A stretch of DNA of 64,000 bases from Rhynochetos jubatus. Taxonomy: Eukaryota; Chordata; Aves; Eurypygiformes; Rhynochetidae. A program made the position numbers and the translations under genes. Position 1 is the first letter of the stretch, and each line of letters opens with the position of its first letter. The DNA lies in contig CM050659.1 in NCBI GenBank assembly GCA_027574665.1, forward strand, positions 16,469,001 to 16,533,000, in the 5' to 3' direction. The notes under the pieces were generated by a model. The model did not search any database and had not been told where the DNA came from. It saw nothing but the letters and a program-made list of their open reading frames with translations. Shown piece after piece: positions 33,458 through 47,016 of this stretch.

Positions 33458-36400
33458 AAAGCCCACAGCTCCAGGGATAATTGGGATTGCAAAGGCCTGC
33501 CAAGAGCAGCACGACACTGCACCGACATGGCTCCTTCCCCAGCTTTCCTAGCCAGAACCCAGGGGGGGCCGTGGCCGGAAATCGCGGTCGGCAACCTCTA
33601 GGGTTAGGGTTAGGGTCCGGAGAACCAGAAAGCCCACAGCTCCAGGGATAATTGGGATTGCAAAGGCCTGCCAAGAGGAGCACGACACTGCACCGCCATG
33701 GCTCCTTCCCTAGCTTTCCTAGCCAGAACCCGGGTGGGGGCCTTGGCCGGAAATCGCGGTCGGCAACTTCTAGGGTTAGGGTTAGGGTCCGGAGAACCAG
33801 AAAGCCCACAGCTCCAGGGATAATTGGGATTGCAAAGGCCTGCCAAGAGGAGCACGACACTGCACCGACATGGCTCCTTCCCCAGCTTTCCTAGCCAGAA
33901 CCCAGGGGGGGCCGTGGCCGGAAACCGCGGTCGGCAACTTCTAGGGTTAGGGTTAGGGTCCGGAGAACCAGAAAGCCCACAGCTCCAGGGATAATTGGGA
34001 TTGCAAAGGCCTGCCAAGAGGAGCACGACACTGCACAGACATGGCTCCTTCCCCAGCTTTCCTAGCCAGAACCCAGGGGGGGCCATGCCCAGAAACCGTG
34101 GTCGGCAATTTCTAGGGTTAGGGTTAGGGTCCGGAGAACCAGAAAGCCCACAGCTCCAGGGATAATTGGGATTGCAAAGGCCTGCCAAGAGGAGCACGAC
34201 ACTGCACAGACATGGCTCCTTCCCCTGCTTTCCTAGCCAGAACCCGGGAGGGGCCGTGGCCGGAAACCGCGGTCGGCAACTTCTAGGGTTAGGGTTAGGG
34301 TCCAGAGAACCAGAAAGCCCACAGCTCCAGGGATAATTGGGATTGCAAAGGCCTGCCAAGAGGAGCAAGACACTGCACCGCCATGGCTCCTTCCCCTGCT
34401 TTCCTAGCCAGAACTCAGGGGGGGGCCGTGGCCGGAAACCGCGGTCGGCAACTTCTAGGGTTAGGGTTAGGGTCTGGAGAAGCAGAAAGCCCACAGCTCC
34501 AGGGATAATTGGGATTGCAAAGGCCTGCCAAGAGGAGCATGACACTGCACAGACATGGCTCCTTCCCCAGCTTTCCTAGCCAGAACCCAGGGGGGGGCCG
34601 TGGCCGGAAACCGCGGTTTTCAACTTCTAGGGTTAGGGTCCGGAGAACCAGAAAGCCCACAGCTCCAGGGATAATTGGGATTGCAAAGGCCTGCCAAGAG
34701 GAGCACGACACTGCACAGACATGGCTCCTTCCCCAGCTTTCCTAGCCAGAACTCAGGGGGGTCCGTGGCCGGAAACCGCGGTCGGCAACTTCTAGGGTTA
34801 GGGTTAGGGTTAGGGTCCGGAGAACCAGAAAGCCCACAGCTCCAGGGATATTTGGGATTGCAAAGGCCTGCCAAGAGGAGCACGACACTGCACCGACATG
34901 GCTCCTTCCCCAGCTTTCCTAGCCAGAACCCAGGGGGGGCCGTGGCCGGAAACCGCGGTCGGCAACTTCTAGGGTTAGGGTTAGGGTCCGGAGAACCAGA
35001 AAGCCCACAGCTCCAGGGATAATTGGGATTGCAAAGGCCTGCCAAGAGGAGCACGACACTGCACAGACATGGCTCCTTCCCCAGCTTTCCTAGCCAGAAC
35101 CCAGGGGGGGCCATGCCCAGAAACCGTGGTCGGTAATTTCTAGCGTTAGGGTTAGGGTCCGGAGAACCAGAAAGCCCACAGCTCCAGGGATAATTGGGAT
35201 TGCAAAGGCCTGCCAAGAGGAGCACGACACTGCACAGACATGGCTCCTTCCCCTGCTTTCCTAGCCAGAACCCGGGAGGGGCCGTGGCCGGAAACCGCGG
35301 TCGGCAACTTCTAGGGTTAGGGTTAGGGTCCAGAGAACCAGAAAGCCCACAGCTCCAGGGATAATTGGGATTGCAAAGGCCTGCCAAGAGGAGCACGACA
35401 CTGCACAGACATGGCTCCTTCCCCTGCTTTCCTAGCCAGAACCCAGGGGGGGCCATGCCCAGAAACCGCGGTCGGCAACTTCTAGGGTTAGGGTTAGGGT
35501 CCGGAGAACCAGAAAGCCCACAGCTCCAGGGATAATTGGGATTGCAAAGGCCTGCCAAGAGGAGCATGACACTGCACAGACATGGCTCCTTCCCCTGCTT
35601 TCCTAGCCAGAACCCAGGGGGGGCCGTGGCCGGAAACCGCGGTTGGCAACTTCTAGGGTTAGGGTTAGGGTCCGGAGAACCAGAAAGCCCACAGCTCCAG
35701 GGATAATTGGGATTGCAAAGGCCTGCCAAGAGGAGCACGACACTGCACCGACATGGCTCCTTCCCCTGCTTTCCTAGCCAGAACCCAGGGGGGGCCGTGG
35801 CCGGAAACCGCGGTTGGCAACTTCTAGGGTTAGGGTTAGGGTTAGGGTCCGGAGAACCAGAAAGCCCACAGCTCCAGGGATAATTGGGATTGCAAAGGCC
35901 TGCCAAGAGGAGCACGACACTGCACAGACATGGCTCCTTCCCCTGCTTTCCTAGCCAGAACCCGGGAGGGGCCGTGGCCGGAAACCGCGGTCGGCAACTT
36001 CTAGGGTTAGGGTTAGGGTCCGGAGAACCAGAAAGCCCACAGCTCCAGGGATAATTGGGATTGCAAAGGCCTGCCAAGAGGAGCACGACACTGCACCGAC
36101 ATGGCTCCTTCCCCTGCTTTCCTAGCCAGAACCCAGGGGGGGCCGTGGCCGGAAACCGCGGTCGGCAACTTCTAGGGTTAGGGTTAGGGTCCGGAGAACC
36201 AGAAAGCCCACAGCTCCAGGGATATTTGGGATTGCAAAGGCCTGCCAAGAGGAGCACGACACTGCACAGACATGGCTCCTTCCCCAGCTTTCCTAGCCAG
36301 AACTCAGGGGGGGCCATGCCCAGAAACCGGGGTCGGCAACTTCTAGGGTTAGGGTTAGGGTCCGGAGAACCAGAAAGCCCACAGCTCCAGGGATAATTGG

Positions 36401-36700
36401 GATTGCAAAGGCCTGCCAAGAGGAGCACGACACTGCACCGACATGGCTCCTTCCCCAGCTTTCCTAGCCAGAACCCAGGGGGGGCCGTGGCCGGAAACCG
36501 CAGTCGGCAACTTCTAGGGTTAGGGTTAGGGTCCGGAGAAGCAGAAAGCCCACAGCTCCAGGGATAATTGGGATTGCAAAGGCCTGCCAAGAGGAGCACG
36601 ACACTGCACAGACATGGCTCCTTCCCCAGCTTTCCTAGCCAGAACCCAGGGGGGCCATGCCCAGAAACCGCGGTCGGCAACTTCTTGAGTTAGGGTTAGG
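33458..36700 (+). repeat. Right array, short-block zone (mostly 171-bp monomers)
   Basis: Canonical monomers in which most hexamer blocks have only three GGG tracts (TAGGG plus two TTAGGG), giving 171-bp units. One unit near 34,628 has just TAGGGTTAGGG (165 bp), and a few, near 34,793 and 35,824, have the usual four tracts. An internal duplication of about 1,027 bp is marked by CCGTGGTCGG with AATTTCTAG near 34,100 and 35,127. This zone directly follows the decayed compound repeat. Confidence 0.88.
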
Positions 36701-38879
36701 GTCCGGAGAACCAGAAAGCCCACAGCTCAAGGGATAATTGGGATTGCAAAGGCCTGCCAAGAGGAGCATGACACTGCACCGACATGGCTCCTTCCCCTGC
36801 TTTCCTAGCCAGAACTCAGGGGGGGCCATGCCCAGAAACCGCGGTCGGCAACTTCTAGGGTTAGGGTTAGGGTTAGGGTCCGGAGAACCAGAAAGCCCAC
36901 AGCTCCAGGGATAATTGGGATTGCAAAGGCCTGCCAAGAGGAGCACGACACTGCACCGACATGGCTCCTTCCCCTGCTTTCCTAGCCAGAACCCGGGGGG
37001 GGCCGTGGCCGGAAACCGCGGTCGGCAACTTCTAGGGTTAGGGTTAGGGTTAGGGTCCGGAGAACCAGAAAGCCCACAGCTCCAGGGATAATTGGGATTG
37101 CAAAGGCCTGCCAAGAGAAGCACGACACTGCACCGACATGGCTCCTTCCCCAGCTTTCCTAGCCAGAACCCAGGGGGGGCCGTGGCCGGAAACCGCGGTC
37201 GGCAACTTCTAGGGTTAGGGTTAGGGTCCGGAGAACCAGAAAGCCCACAGCTCCAGGGATAATTGGGATTGCAAAGGCCTGCCAAGAGGAGCACGACACT
37301 GCACAGACATGGCTCCTTCCCCAGCTTTCCTAGCCAGAACCCAGGGGGGCCATGCCCAGAAACCGCGGTCGGCAACTTCTTGAGTTAGGGTTAGGGTCCG
37401 GAGAACCAGAAAGCCCACAGCTCCAGGGATAATTGGGATTGCAAAGGCCTGCCAAGAGGAGCATGACACTGCACCGACATGGCTCCTTCCCCTGCTTTCC
37501 TAGCCAGAACTCAGGGGGGGCCATGCCCAGAAACCACGGTCGGCAACTTCTAGGGTTAGGGTTAGGGTTAGGGTCCGGAGAACCAGAAAGCCCACAGCTC
37601 CAGGGATAATTGGGATTGCAAAGGCCTGCCAAGAGGAGCACGACACTGCACCGACATGGCTCCTTCCCCAGCTTTCCTAGCCAGAACCCAGGGGGGGCCG
37701 TGGCCGGAAACCGCGGTCGGCAACTTCTAGGGTTAGGGTTAGGGTTAGGGTCCAGAGAACCAGAAAGCCCACAGCTCCAGGGATAATTGGGATTGCAAAG
37801 GCCTGCCAAGAGGAGCACGACACTGCACCGACATGGCTCCTTCCCCAGCTTTCCTAGCCAGAACCCAGGGGGGGCCGTGGCCGGAAACCGCGGTCGGCAA
37901 CTTCTAGGGTTAGGGTTAGGGTTAGGGTCCGGAGAACCAGAAAGCCCACAGCTCCAGGGATAATTGGGATTGCAAAGGCCTGCCAAGAGGAGCACGACAC
38001 TGCACAGACATGGCTCCTTCCCCTGCTTTACTAGCCAGAACTCAGGGGGGGCCATGCCCGGAAACCGCGGTCGGCAACTTCTAGGGTTAGGGTTAGGGTT
38101 AGGGTCCGGAGAACCAGAAAGCCCACAGCTCCAGGGATAATTGGGATTGCAAAGGCCTGCCAAGAGAAGCACGACACTGCACCGACATGGCTCCTTCCCC
38201 AGCTTTCCTAGCCAGAACCCAGGGGGGGCCGTGGCCGGAAACCGCGGTCGGCAACTTCTAGGGTTAGGGTTAGGGTTAGGGTCCGGAGAACCAGAAAGCC
38301 CACAGCTCCAGGGATAATTGGGATTGCAAAGGCCTGCCAAGAGGAGCACGACACTGCACCGACATGGCTCCTTCCCCAGCTTTCCTAGCCAGAACCCAGG
38401 GGGGCCATGCCCAGAAACCGCGGTCGGCAACTTCTAGGGTTAGGGTTAGGGTTAGGGTCCGGAGAACCAGAAAGCCCACAGCTCCAGGGATAATTGGGAT
38501 TGCAAAGGCCTGCCAAGAGGAGCACGACACTGCACAGACATGGCTCCTTCCCCTGCTTTACTAGCCAGAACCCGGGGGGGGCCATGCCCGGAAACCGCGG
38601 TCGGCAACTTCTAGGGTTAGGGTTAGGGTCCGGAGAACCAGAAAGCCCACAGCTCCAGGGATAATTGGGATTGCAAAGGCCTGCCAAGAGGAGCACGACA
38701 CTGCACAGACATGGCTCCTTCCCCTGCTTTCCTAGCCAGAACCCGGGAGGGGCCGTGGCCGGAAACCGCGGTCGGCAACTTCTAGGGTTAGGGTTAGGGT
38801 CCGGAGAACCAGAAAGCCCACAGCTCCAGGGATAATTGGGATTGCAAAGGCCTGCCAAGAGGAGCACGACACTGCACAG

Positions 38880-39960
38880 ACATGGCTCCTTCCCCTGCTT
38901 TCCTAGCCAGAACCCAGGGGGGGCCGTGGCCGGAAACCGCGGTCGGTAAATTCTAGGGTTAGGGTTAGGGTTAGGGTCCGGAGAACCAGAAAGCCCACAG
39001 CTCCAGGGATAATTGGGATTGCAAAGGCCTGCCAAGAGGAGCACGACACTGCACAGACATGGCTCCTTCCCCAGCTTTCCTAGCCAGAACCCAGGGGGGG
39101 CCGTGGCCAGAAACCGCGGTCGGCAAGTTCTAGGTTTAGGGTTAGGGTTAGGGTCCGGAGAACCAGAAAGCCCACAGCTCCAGGGATAATTGGGATTGCA
39201 AAGGCCTGCCAAGAGAAGCACGACACTGCACAGACATGGCTCCTTCCCCAGCTTTCCTAGCCAGAACCCAGGGGGGGCCGTGGCCAGAAACCGCGGTCGG
39301 CAAGTTCTAGGGTTAGGGTTAGGGTTAGGGTCCGGAGAACCAGAAAGCCCACAGCTCCAGGGATAATTGGGATTGCAAAGGCCTGCCAAGAGGAGCACGA
39401 CACTGCACCGACATGGCTCCTTCCCCAGCTTTCCTAGCCAGAACCCAGGGGGGGCCGTGGCCGGAAACCGTGGTCGGCAACTTCTAGGGTTAGGGTTAGG
39501 GTCCGGAGAAGCAGAAAGCCCACAGCTCCAGGGATAATTGGGATTGCAAAGGCCTGCCAAGAGGAGCACGACACTGCACAGACATGGCTCCTTCCCCAGC
39601 TTTCCTAGCCAGAACCCGGGGGGGCCATGCCCAGAAACCGCGGTCGGCAACTTCTAGAGTTAGGGTTAGGGTCCGGAGAACCAGAAAGCCCACAGCTCCA
39701 GGGATAATTGGGATTGCAAAGGCCTGCCAAGAGGAGCATGACACTGCACCGACATGGCTCCTTCCCCTGCTTTCCTAGCCAGAACTCAGGGGGGGCCATG
39801 CCCAGAAACCGCGGTCGGCAACTTCTAGGGTTAGGGTTAGGGTTAGGGTTAGGGTCCGGAGAACCAGAAAGCCCACAGCTCCAGGGATAATTGGGATTGC
39901 AAAGGCCTGCCAAGAGGAGCACGACACTGCACAGACATGGCTCCTTCCCCTGCTTTCCTA
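38880..39960 (+). repeat. Duplicated multimer, partner about 42,035-43,120
   Basis: A monomer with GGTCGGTAAATTC (38,945), units with GGCAAGTTCTAG, a CCGGAGAAGCAG unit and a five-tract block (39,826) recur in the same order at 42,100 to 42,987. The offset is 3,155 bp at the left and 3,161 bp at the right, so one hexamer differs between the copies. The GGTAAATTC unit appears again near 43,864. Confidence 0.75.
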
Positions 39961-42900
39961 GCCAGAACCCAGGGGGGGCCGTGGCCGGAAACCGCGGTCG
40001 GCAACTTCTAGGGTTAGGGTTAGGGTCCGGAGAACCAGAAAGCCCACAGCTCCAGGGATAATTGGGATTGCAAAGGCCTGCCAAGAGAAGCACGACACTG
40101 CACAGACATGGCTCCTTCCCCTGCTTTCCTAGCCAGAACCCAGGGGGGGCCGTGGCCGGAAACCGCGGTCGGCAACTTCTAGGGTTAGGGTTAGGGTTAG
40201 GGTCCGGAGAACCAGAAAGCCCACAGCTCCAGGGATAATTGGGATTGCAAAGGCCTGCCAAGAGGAGCACGACACTGCACCGACATGGCTCCTTCCCCAG
40301 CTTTCCTAGCCAGAACCCAGGGGGGGCCGTGGCCGGAAACCGCGGTCGGCAACTTCTAGGGTTAGGGTTAGGGTTAGGGTCCGGAGAACCAGAAAGCCCA
40401 CAGCTCCAGGGATAATTGGGATTGCAAAGGCCTGCCAAGAGGAGCACGACACTGCACCGACATGGCTCCTTCCCCTGCTTTCCTAGCCAGAACCCGGGAG
40501 GGGCCGTGGCCGGAAACCGCGGTCGGCAACTTCTAGGGTTAGGGTTAGGGTTAGGGTCCGGAGAACCAGAAAGCCCACAGCTCCAGGGATAATTGGGATT
40601 GCAAAGGCCTGCCAAGAGGAGCACGACACTGCACAGACATGGCTCCTTCCCCTGCTTTCCTAGCCAGAACCCAGGGGGGGCCGTGGCCAGAAACCGCGGT
40701 CGGCAACTTCTAGGGTTAGGGTTAGGGTTAGGGTCCGGAGAACCAGAAAGCCCACAGCTCCAGGGATAATTGGGATTGCAAAGGCCTGCCAAGAGGAGCA
40801 CGACACTGCACAGACATGGCTCCTTCCCCAGCTTTCCTAGCCAGAACCCAGGGGGGGCCGTGGCCAGAAACCGCGGTCGGCAAGTTCTAGGTTTAGGGTT
40901 AGGGTTAGGGTCCGGAGAACCAGAAAGCCCACAGCTCCAGGGATAATTGGGATTGCAAAGGCCTGCCAAGAGAAGCACGACACTGCACAGACATGGCTCC
41001 TTCCCCAGCTTTCCTAGCCAGAACCCAGGGGGGGCCGTGGCCGGAAACCGCGGTCGGCAACTTCTAGGGTTAGGGTTAGGGTCCGGAGAACCAGAAAGCC
41101 CACAGCTCCAGGGATAATTGGGATTGCAAAGGCCTGCCAAGAGGAGCATGACACTGCACCGACATGGCTCCTTCCCCTGCTTTCCTAGCCAGAACTCAGG
41201 GGGGGCCATGCCCAGAAACCGCGGTCGGCAACTTCTAGGGTTAGGGTTAGGGTTAGGGTCCGGAGAACCAGAAAGCCCACAGCTCCAGGGATAATTGGGA
41301 TTGCAAAGGCCTGCCAAGAGGAGCACGACACTGCACAGACATGGCTCCTTCCCCTGCTTTCCTAGCCAGAACCCGGGGGGGGCCGTGGCCGGAAACCGCG
41401 GTCGGCAACTTCTAGGGTTAGGGTTAGGGTCCGGAGAACCAGAAAGCCCACAGCTCCAGGGATAATTGGGATTGCAAAGGCCTGCCAAGAGAAGCACGAC
41501 ACTGCACCGACATGGCTCCTTCCCCAGCTTTCCTAGCCAGAACCCAGGGGGGGCCGTGGCCGGAAACCGCGGTCGGCAACTTCTAGGGTTAGGGTTAGGG
41601 TTAGGGTCCGGAGAACCAGAAAGCCCACAGCTCCAGGGATAATTGGGATTGCAAAGGCCTGCCAAGAGGAGCACGACACTGCACCGACATGGCTCCTTCC
41701 CCAGCTTTCCTAGCCAGAACCCAGGGGGGGCCGTGGCCGGAAACCGCGGTCGGCAACTTCTAGGGTTAGGGTTAGGGTTAGGGTCCGGAGAACCAGAAAG
41801 CCCACAGCTCCAGGGATAATTGGGATTGCAAAGGCCTGCCAAGAGGAGCACGACACTGCACAGACATGGCTCCTTCCCCTGCTTTCCTAGCCGGAACCCG
41901 GGAGGGGCCGTGGCCGGAAACCGCGGTCGGCAACTTCTAGGGTTAGGGTTAGGGTCCGGAGAACCAGAAAGCCCACAGCTCCAGGGATAATTGGGATTGC
42001 AAAGGCCTGCCAAGAGGAGCACGACACTGCACAGACATGGCTCCTTCCCCTGCTTTCCTAGCCAGAACCCAGGGGGGGCCGTGGCGGGAAACCGCGGTCG
42101 GTAAATTCTAGGGTTAGGGTTAGGGTTAGGGTCCGGAGAACCAGAAAGCCCACAGCTCCAGGGATAATTGGGATTGCAAAGGCCTGCCAAGAGGAGCACG
42201 ACACTGCACAGACATGGCTCCTTCCCCAGCTTTCCTAGCCAGAACCCAGGGGGGGCCGTGGCCAGAAACCGCGGTCGGCAAGTTCTAGGTTTAGGGTTAG
42301 GGTTAGGGTCCGGAGAACCAGAAAGCCCACATCTCCAGGGATAATTGGGATTGCAAAGGCCTGCCAAGAGAAGCACGACACTGCACAGACATGGCTCCTT
42401 CCCCAGCTTTCCTAGCCAGAACCCAGGGGGGGCCTTCACCGGAAACCGCGGTCGGCAACTTCTAGGGTTAGGGTTAGGGTTAGGGTCCGGAGAACCAGAA
42501 AGCCCACAGCTCCAGGGATAATTGGGATTGCAAAGGCCTGCCAAGAGGAGCACGACACTGCACCGACATGGCTCCTTCCCCAGCTTTCCTAGCCAGAACC
42601 CAGGGGGGGCCGTGGGCGGAAACCGTGGTCGGCAACTTCTAGGGTTAGGGTTAGGGTTAGGGTCCGGAGAAGCAGAAAGCCCACAGCTCCAGGGATAATT
42701 GGGATTGCAAAGGCCTGCCAAGAGGAGCACGACACTGCACAGACATGGCTCCTTCCCCAGCTTTCCTAGCCAGAACCCAGGGGGGCCATGCCCAGAAACC
42801 GCGGTCGGCAACTTCTAGAGTTAGGGTTAGGGTCCGGAGAACCAGAAAGCCCACAGCTCCAGGGATAATTGGGATTGCAAAGGCCTGCCAAGAGGAGCAC

Positions 42901-44709
42901 GACACTGCAGAGACATGGCTCCTTCCCCTGCTTTCCTAGCCAGAACTCAGGGGGGGCCATGCCCAGAAACCGCGGTCGGCAACTTCTAGGGTTAGGGTTA
43001 GGGTTAGGGTTAGGGTCCGGAGAACCAGAAAGCCCACAGCTCCAGGGATAATTGGGATTGCAAAGGCCTGCCAAGAGGAGCACGACACTGCACAGACATG
43101 GCTCCTTCCCCTGCTTTCCTAGCCAGAACCCAGGGGGGGCCGTGGCCGGAAACCGCGGTCGGCAACTTCTAGGGTTAGGGTTAGGGTCCGGAGAACCAGA
43201 AAGCCCACAGCTCCAGGGATAATTGGGATTGCAAAGGCCTGCCAAGAGAAGCACGACACTGCACAGACATGGCTCCTTCCCCAGCTTTCCTAGCCAGAAC
43301 CCAGGGGGGGCCGTGGCCGGAAACCGCGGTCGGCAACTTCTAGGGTTAGGGTTAGGGTTAGGGTCCGGAGAACCAGAAAGCCCACAGCTCCAGGGATAAT
43401 TGGGATTGCAAAGGCCTGCCAAGAGGAGCACGACACTGCACCGACATGGCTCCTTCCCCTGCTTTCCTAGCCAGAACCCAGGGGGGGCTGTGGCCGGAAA
43501 CCGCGGTCGGCAACTTCTAGGGTTAGGGTTAGGGTTAGGGTCCGGAGAACCAGAAAGCCCACAGCTCCAGGGATAATTGGGATTGCAAAGGCCTGCCAAG
43601 AGGAGCACGACACTGCACCGACATGGCTCCTTCCCCTGCTTTCCTAGCCAGAACCCGGGAGGGGCCGTGGCCGGAAACCGCGGTCGGCAACTTCTAGGGT
43701 TAGGGTTAGGGTTAGGGTCCGGAGAACCAGAAAGCCCACAGCTCCAGGGATAATTGGGATTGCAAAGGCCTGCCAAGAGGAGCACGACACTGCACAGACA
43801 TGGCTCCTTCCCCTGCTTTCCTAGCCACAACCCAGGGGGGGCCGTGGCGGGAAACCGCGGTCGGTAAATTCTAGGGTTAGGGTTAGGGTTAGGGTCCGGA
43901 GAACCAGAAAGCCCACAGCTCCAGGGATAATTGGGATTGCAAAGGCCTGCCAAGAGGAGCACGACACTGCACAGACATGGCTCCTTCCCCAGCTTTCCTA
44001 GCCAGAACCCAGGGGGGGCTGTGGCCAGAAACCGCGGTCGGCAAGTTCTAGGTTTAGGGTTAGGGTTAGGGTCCGGAGAACCAGAAAGCCCACAGCTCCA
44101 GGGATAATTGGGATTGCAAAGGCCTGCCAAGAGAAGCACGACACTGCACAGACATGGCTCCTTCCCCAGCTTTCCTAGCCAGAACCCAGGGGGGGCCGTG
44201 GCCAGAAACCGCGGTCGGCAAGTTCTAGGGTTAGGGTTAGGGTCCGGAGAACCAGAAAGGCCACAGCTCCAGGGATAATTGGGATTGCAAAGGCCTGCCA
44301 AGAGGAGCACGACACTGCACAGACATGGCTCCTTCCCCAGCTTTCCTAGCCAGAACCCAGGAGGGGCCGTGGCCGGAAACCGCGGTCGGCAACTTCTAGG
44401 GTTAGGGTTAGGGTTAGGGTCCGGAGAACCAGAAAGCCCACAGCTCCAGGGATAATTGGGATTGCAAAGGCCTGCCAAGAGGAGCACGACACTGCACAGA
44501 CATGGCTCCTTCCCCTGCTTTCCTAGCCAGAACCCAGGGGGGGCCGTGGCCGGAAACCGCGGTCGGCAACTTCTAGGGTTAGGGTTAGGGTTAGGGTCCG
44601 GAGAACCAGAAAGCCCACAGCTCCAGGGATAATTGGGATTGCAAAGGCCTGCCAAGAGGAGCACGACACTGCACAGACATGGCTACTTCCCCTGCTTTCC
44701 TAGCCAGAA

Positions 44710-45951
44710 CCCGGGAGGGGCCATGGCCGGAAACCGCGGTCGGCAACTTCTAGGGTTAGGGTTAGGGTTAGGGTCCGGAGAACCAGAAAGCCCACAGCTC
44801 CAGGGATAATTGGGATTGCAAAGGCCTGCCAAGAGGAGCACGACACTGCACAGACATGGCTCCTTCCCCTGCTTTCCTAGCCAGAACCCAGGGGGGTCCG
44901 TGGCCGGAAACCGCGGTCGGCAACTTCTAGGGTTAGGGTTAGGGTTAGGGTCCGGAGAAGCAGAAAGCCCACAGCTCCAGGGATAATTGGGATTGCAAAG
45001 GCCTGCCAAGAGGAGCACGACACTGCACAGACATGGCTCCTTCCCCTGCTTTCCTAGCCAAAACCCAGGGGGGGCCGTGGCCGGAAACCGCGGTCGGCAA
45101 CTTCTAGGGTTAGGGTTAGGGTTAGGGTCCGGAGAACCAGAAAGCCCACAGCTCCAGGGATAATTGGGATTGCAAAGGCCTGCCAAGAGGAGCACGACAC
45201 TGCACAGACATGGCTCCTTCCCCTGCTTTCCTAGCCAGAACCCAGGGGGGGCCGTGGCCGGAAACCGCGGTCGGCAACTTCTAGGGTTAGGGTTAGGGTT
45301 AGGGTCCGGAGAACCAGAAAGCCCACAGCTCCAGGGATAATTGGGATTGCAAAGGCCTGCCAAGAGGAGCACGACACTGCACCGACATGGCTCCTCCCCA
45401 GCTTTCCCAGCTAGAAACCCGGGGGGGCTGTGGCCAGAAACTGCAGTCAGCAACTTCTAGGGTTAGGGTTAGGGTTAGGGTTAGGGTCTGGAGAACCAGA
45501 AAGCCCACAGCTCCAGGGATAATTGGGATTGCAAAGGCCTGCCAAGAGGAGCACGACACTGCACAGACATGGCTCCTTCCCCAGCTTTCCTAGCCAGAAC
45601 CCAGGGGGGCCATGACCAGAAACCGCGGTCGGCAACTTCTAGGGTTAGGGTTAGGGTTAGGGTCCGGAGAAGCAGAAAGCCCACAGCTCCAGGGATAATT
45701 GGGATTGCAAAGGCCTGCCAAGAGGAGCACAACACTGCACAGACATGGCTACTTCCCCTGCTTTCCTAGCCAGAACCCAGGGGGGGCCGTGGCCGGAAAC
45801 CGTGGTCGGCAACTTCTAGGGTTAGGGTTAGGGTTAGGGTCCGGAGAACCAGAAAGCCCACAGCTCCAGGGATAATTGGGATTGCAAAGGCCTGCCAAGA
45901 GGAGCACGACACTGCACCGACATGGCTCCTTCCCCTGCTTTCCTAGCCAGA
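44710..45951 (+). repeat. Seven-monomer multimer, copy 1
   Basis: It includes the unusual unit with GGCTCCTCCCCAGC, AGCTAGAAACCC and CTGCAGTCAGCAAC (about 45,388-45,455), a five-tract block at 45,458 and a CCATGACCAG unit. The next copy is at 45,952-47,016. Offset is 1,242 bp at the left and 1,065 bp at the right, so this copy has one monomer more. Confidence 0.8.
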
Positions 45952-47016
45952 ACCAGGGGGGGCCATGGCCGGAAACCGCGGTCGGTAACTTCTAGGGTTA
46001 GGGTTAGGGTTAGGGTCCGGAGAACCAGAAAGCCCACAGCTCCAGGGATAATTGGGATTGCAAAGGCCTGCCAAGAGGAGCACGACACTGCACAGACATG
46101 GCTCCTTCCCCTGCTTTCCTAGCCAGAACCCAGGGGGGTCCGTGGCCGGAAACCGCGGTCGGCAACTTCTAGGGTTAGGGTTAGGGTTAGGGTCCGGAGA
46201 AGCAGAAAGCCCACAGCTCCAGGGATAATTGGGATTGCAAAGGCCTGCCAAGAGGAGCACGACACTGCACAGACATGGCTCCTTCCCCTGCTTTCCTAGC
46301 CAAAACCCAGGGGGGGCCGTGGCCGGAAACCGCGGTCGGCAACTTCTAGGGTTAGGGTTAGGGTTAGGGTCCGGAGAACCAGAAAGCCCACAGCTCCAGG
46401 GATAATTGGGATTGCAAAGGCCTGCCAAGAGGAGCACGACACTGCACCGACATGGCTCCTCCCCAGCTTTCCCAGCTAGAAACCCGGGGGGGCTGTGGCC
46501 AGAAACTGCAGTCAGCAACTTCTAGGGTTAGGGTTAGGGTTAGGGTTAGGGTCTGGAGAACCAGAAAGCCCACAGCTCCAGGGATAATTGGGATTGCAAA
46601 GGCCTGCCAAGAGGAGCACGACACTGCACAGACATGGCTCCTTCCCCAGCTTTCCTAGCCAGAACCCAGGGGGGCCATGACCAGAAACCGCGGTCGGCAA
46701 CTTCTAGGGTTAGGGTTAGGGTTAGGGTCCGGAGAAGCAGAAAGCCCACAGCTCCAGGGATAATTGGGATTGCAAAGGCCTGCCAAGAGGAGCACGACAC
46801 TGCACCGACATGGCTCCTTCCCCAGCTTTCCTAGCCAGAACCCAGGGGGGGCCGTGGCCGGAAACCGTGGTCGGCAACTTCTAGGGTTAGGGTTAGGGTT
46901 AGGGTCCGGAGAACCAGAAAGCCCACAGCTCCAGGGATAATTGGGATTGCAAAGGCCTGCCAAGAGGAGCACGACACTGCACCGACATGGCTCCTTCCCC
47001 TGCTTTCCTAGCCAGA
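45952..47016 (+). repeat. Six-monomer multimer, copy 2
   Basis: A direct repeat of 44,710-45,951 with one monomer missing. The marker CCAAAACCCAG lies near 46,300, the AGCTAGAAACCC unit near 46,475, and the five-tract block at 46,523-46,551. Confidence 0.8.

Noticed and set aside
39605-42811. Minus-strand open frame of 1,068 codons, and others of 955, 1,013 and 2,555, as genes for a repetitive protein
   Set aside because: The frame stays open only because the repeat length is a multiple of three and the consensus lacks a stop. Residue-changing variants are common, the G-run breaks the frame often, and there is no promoter, intron or unique coding end.
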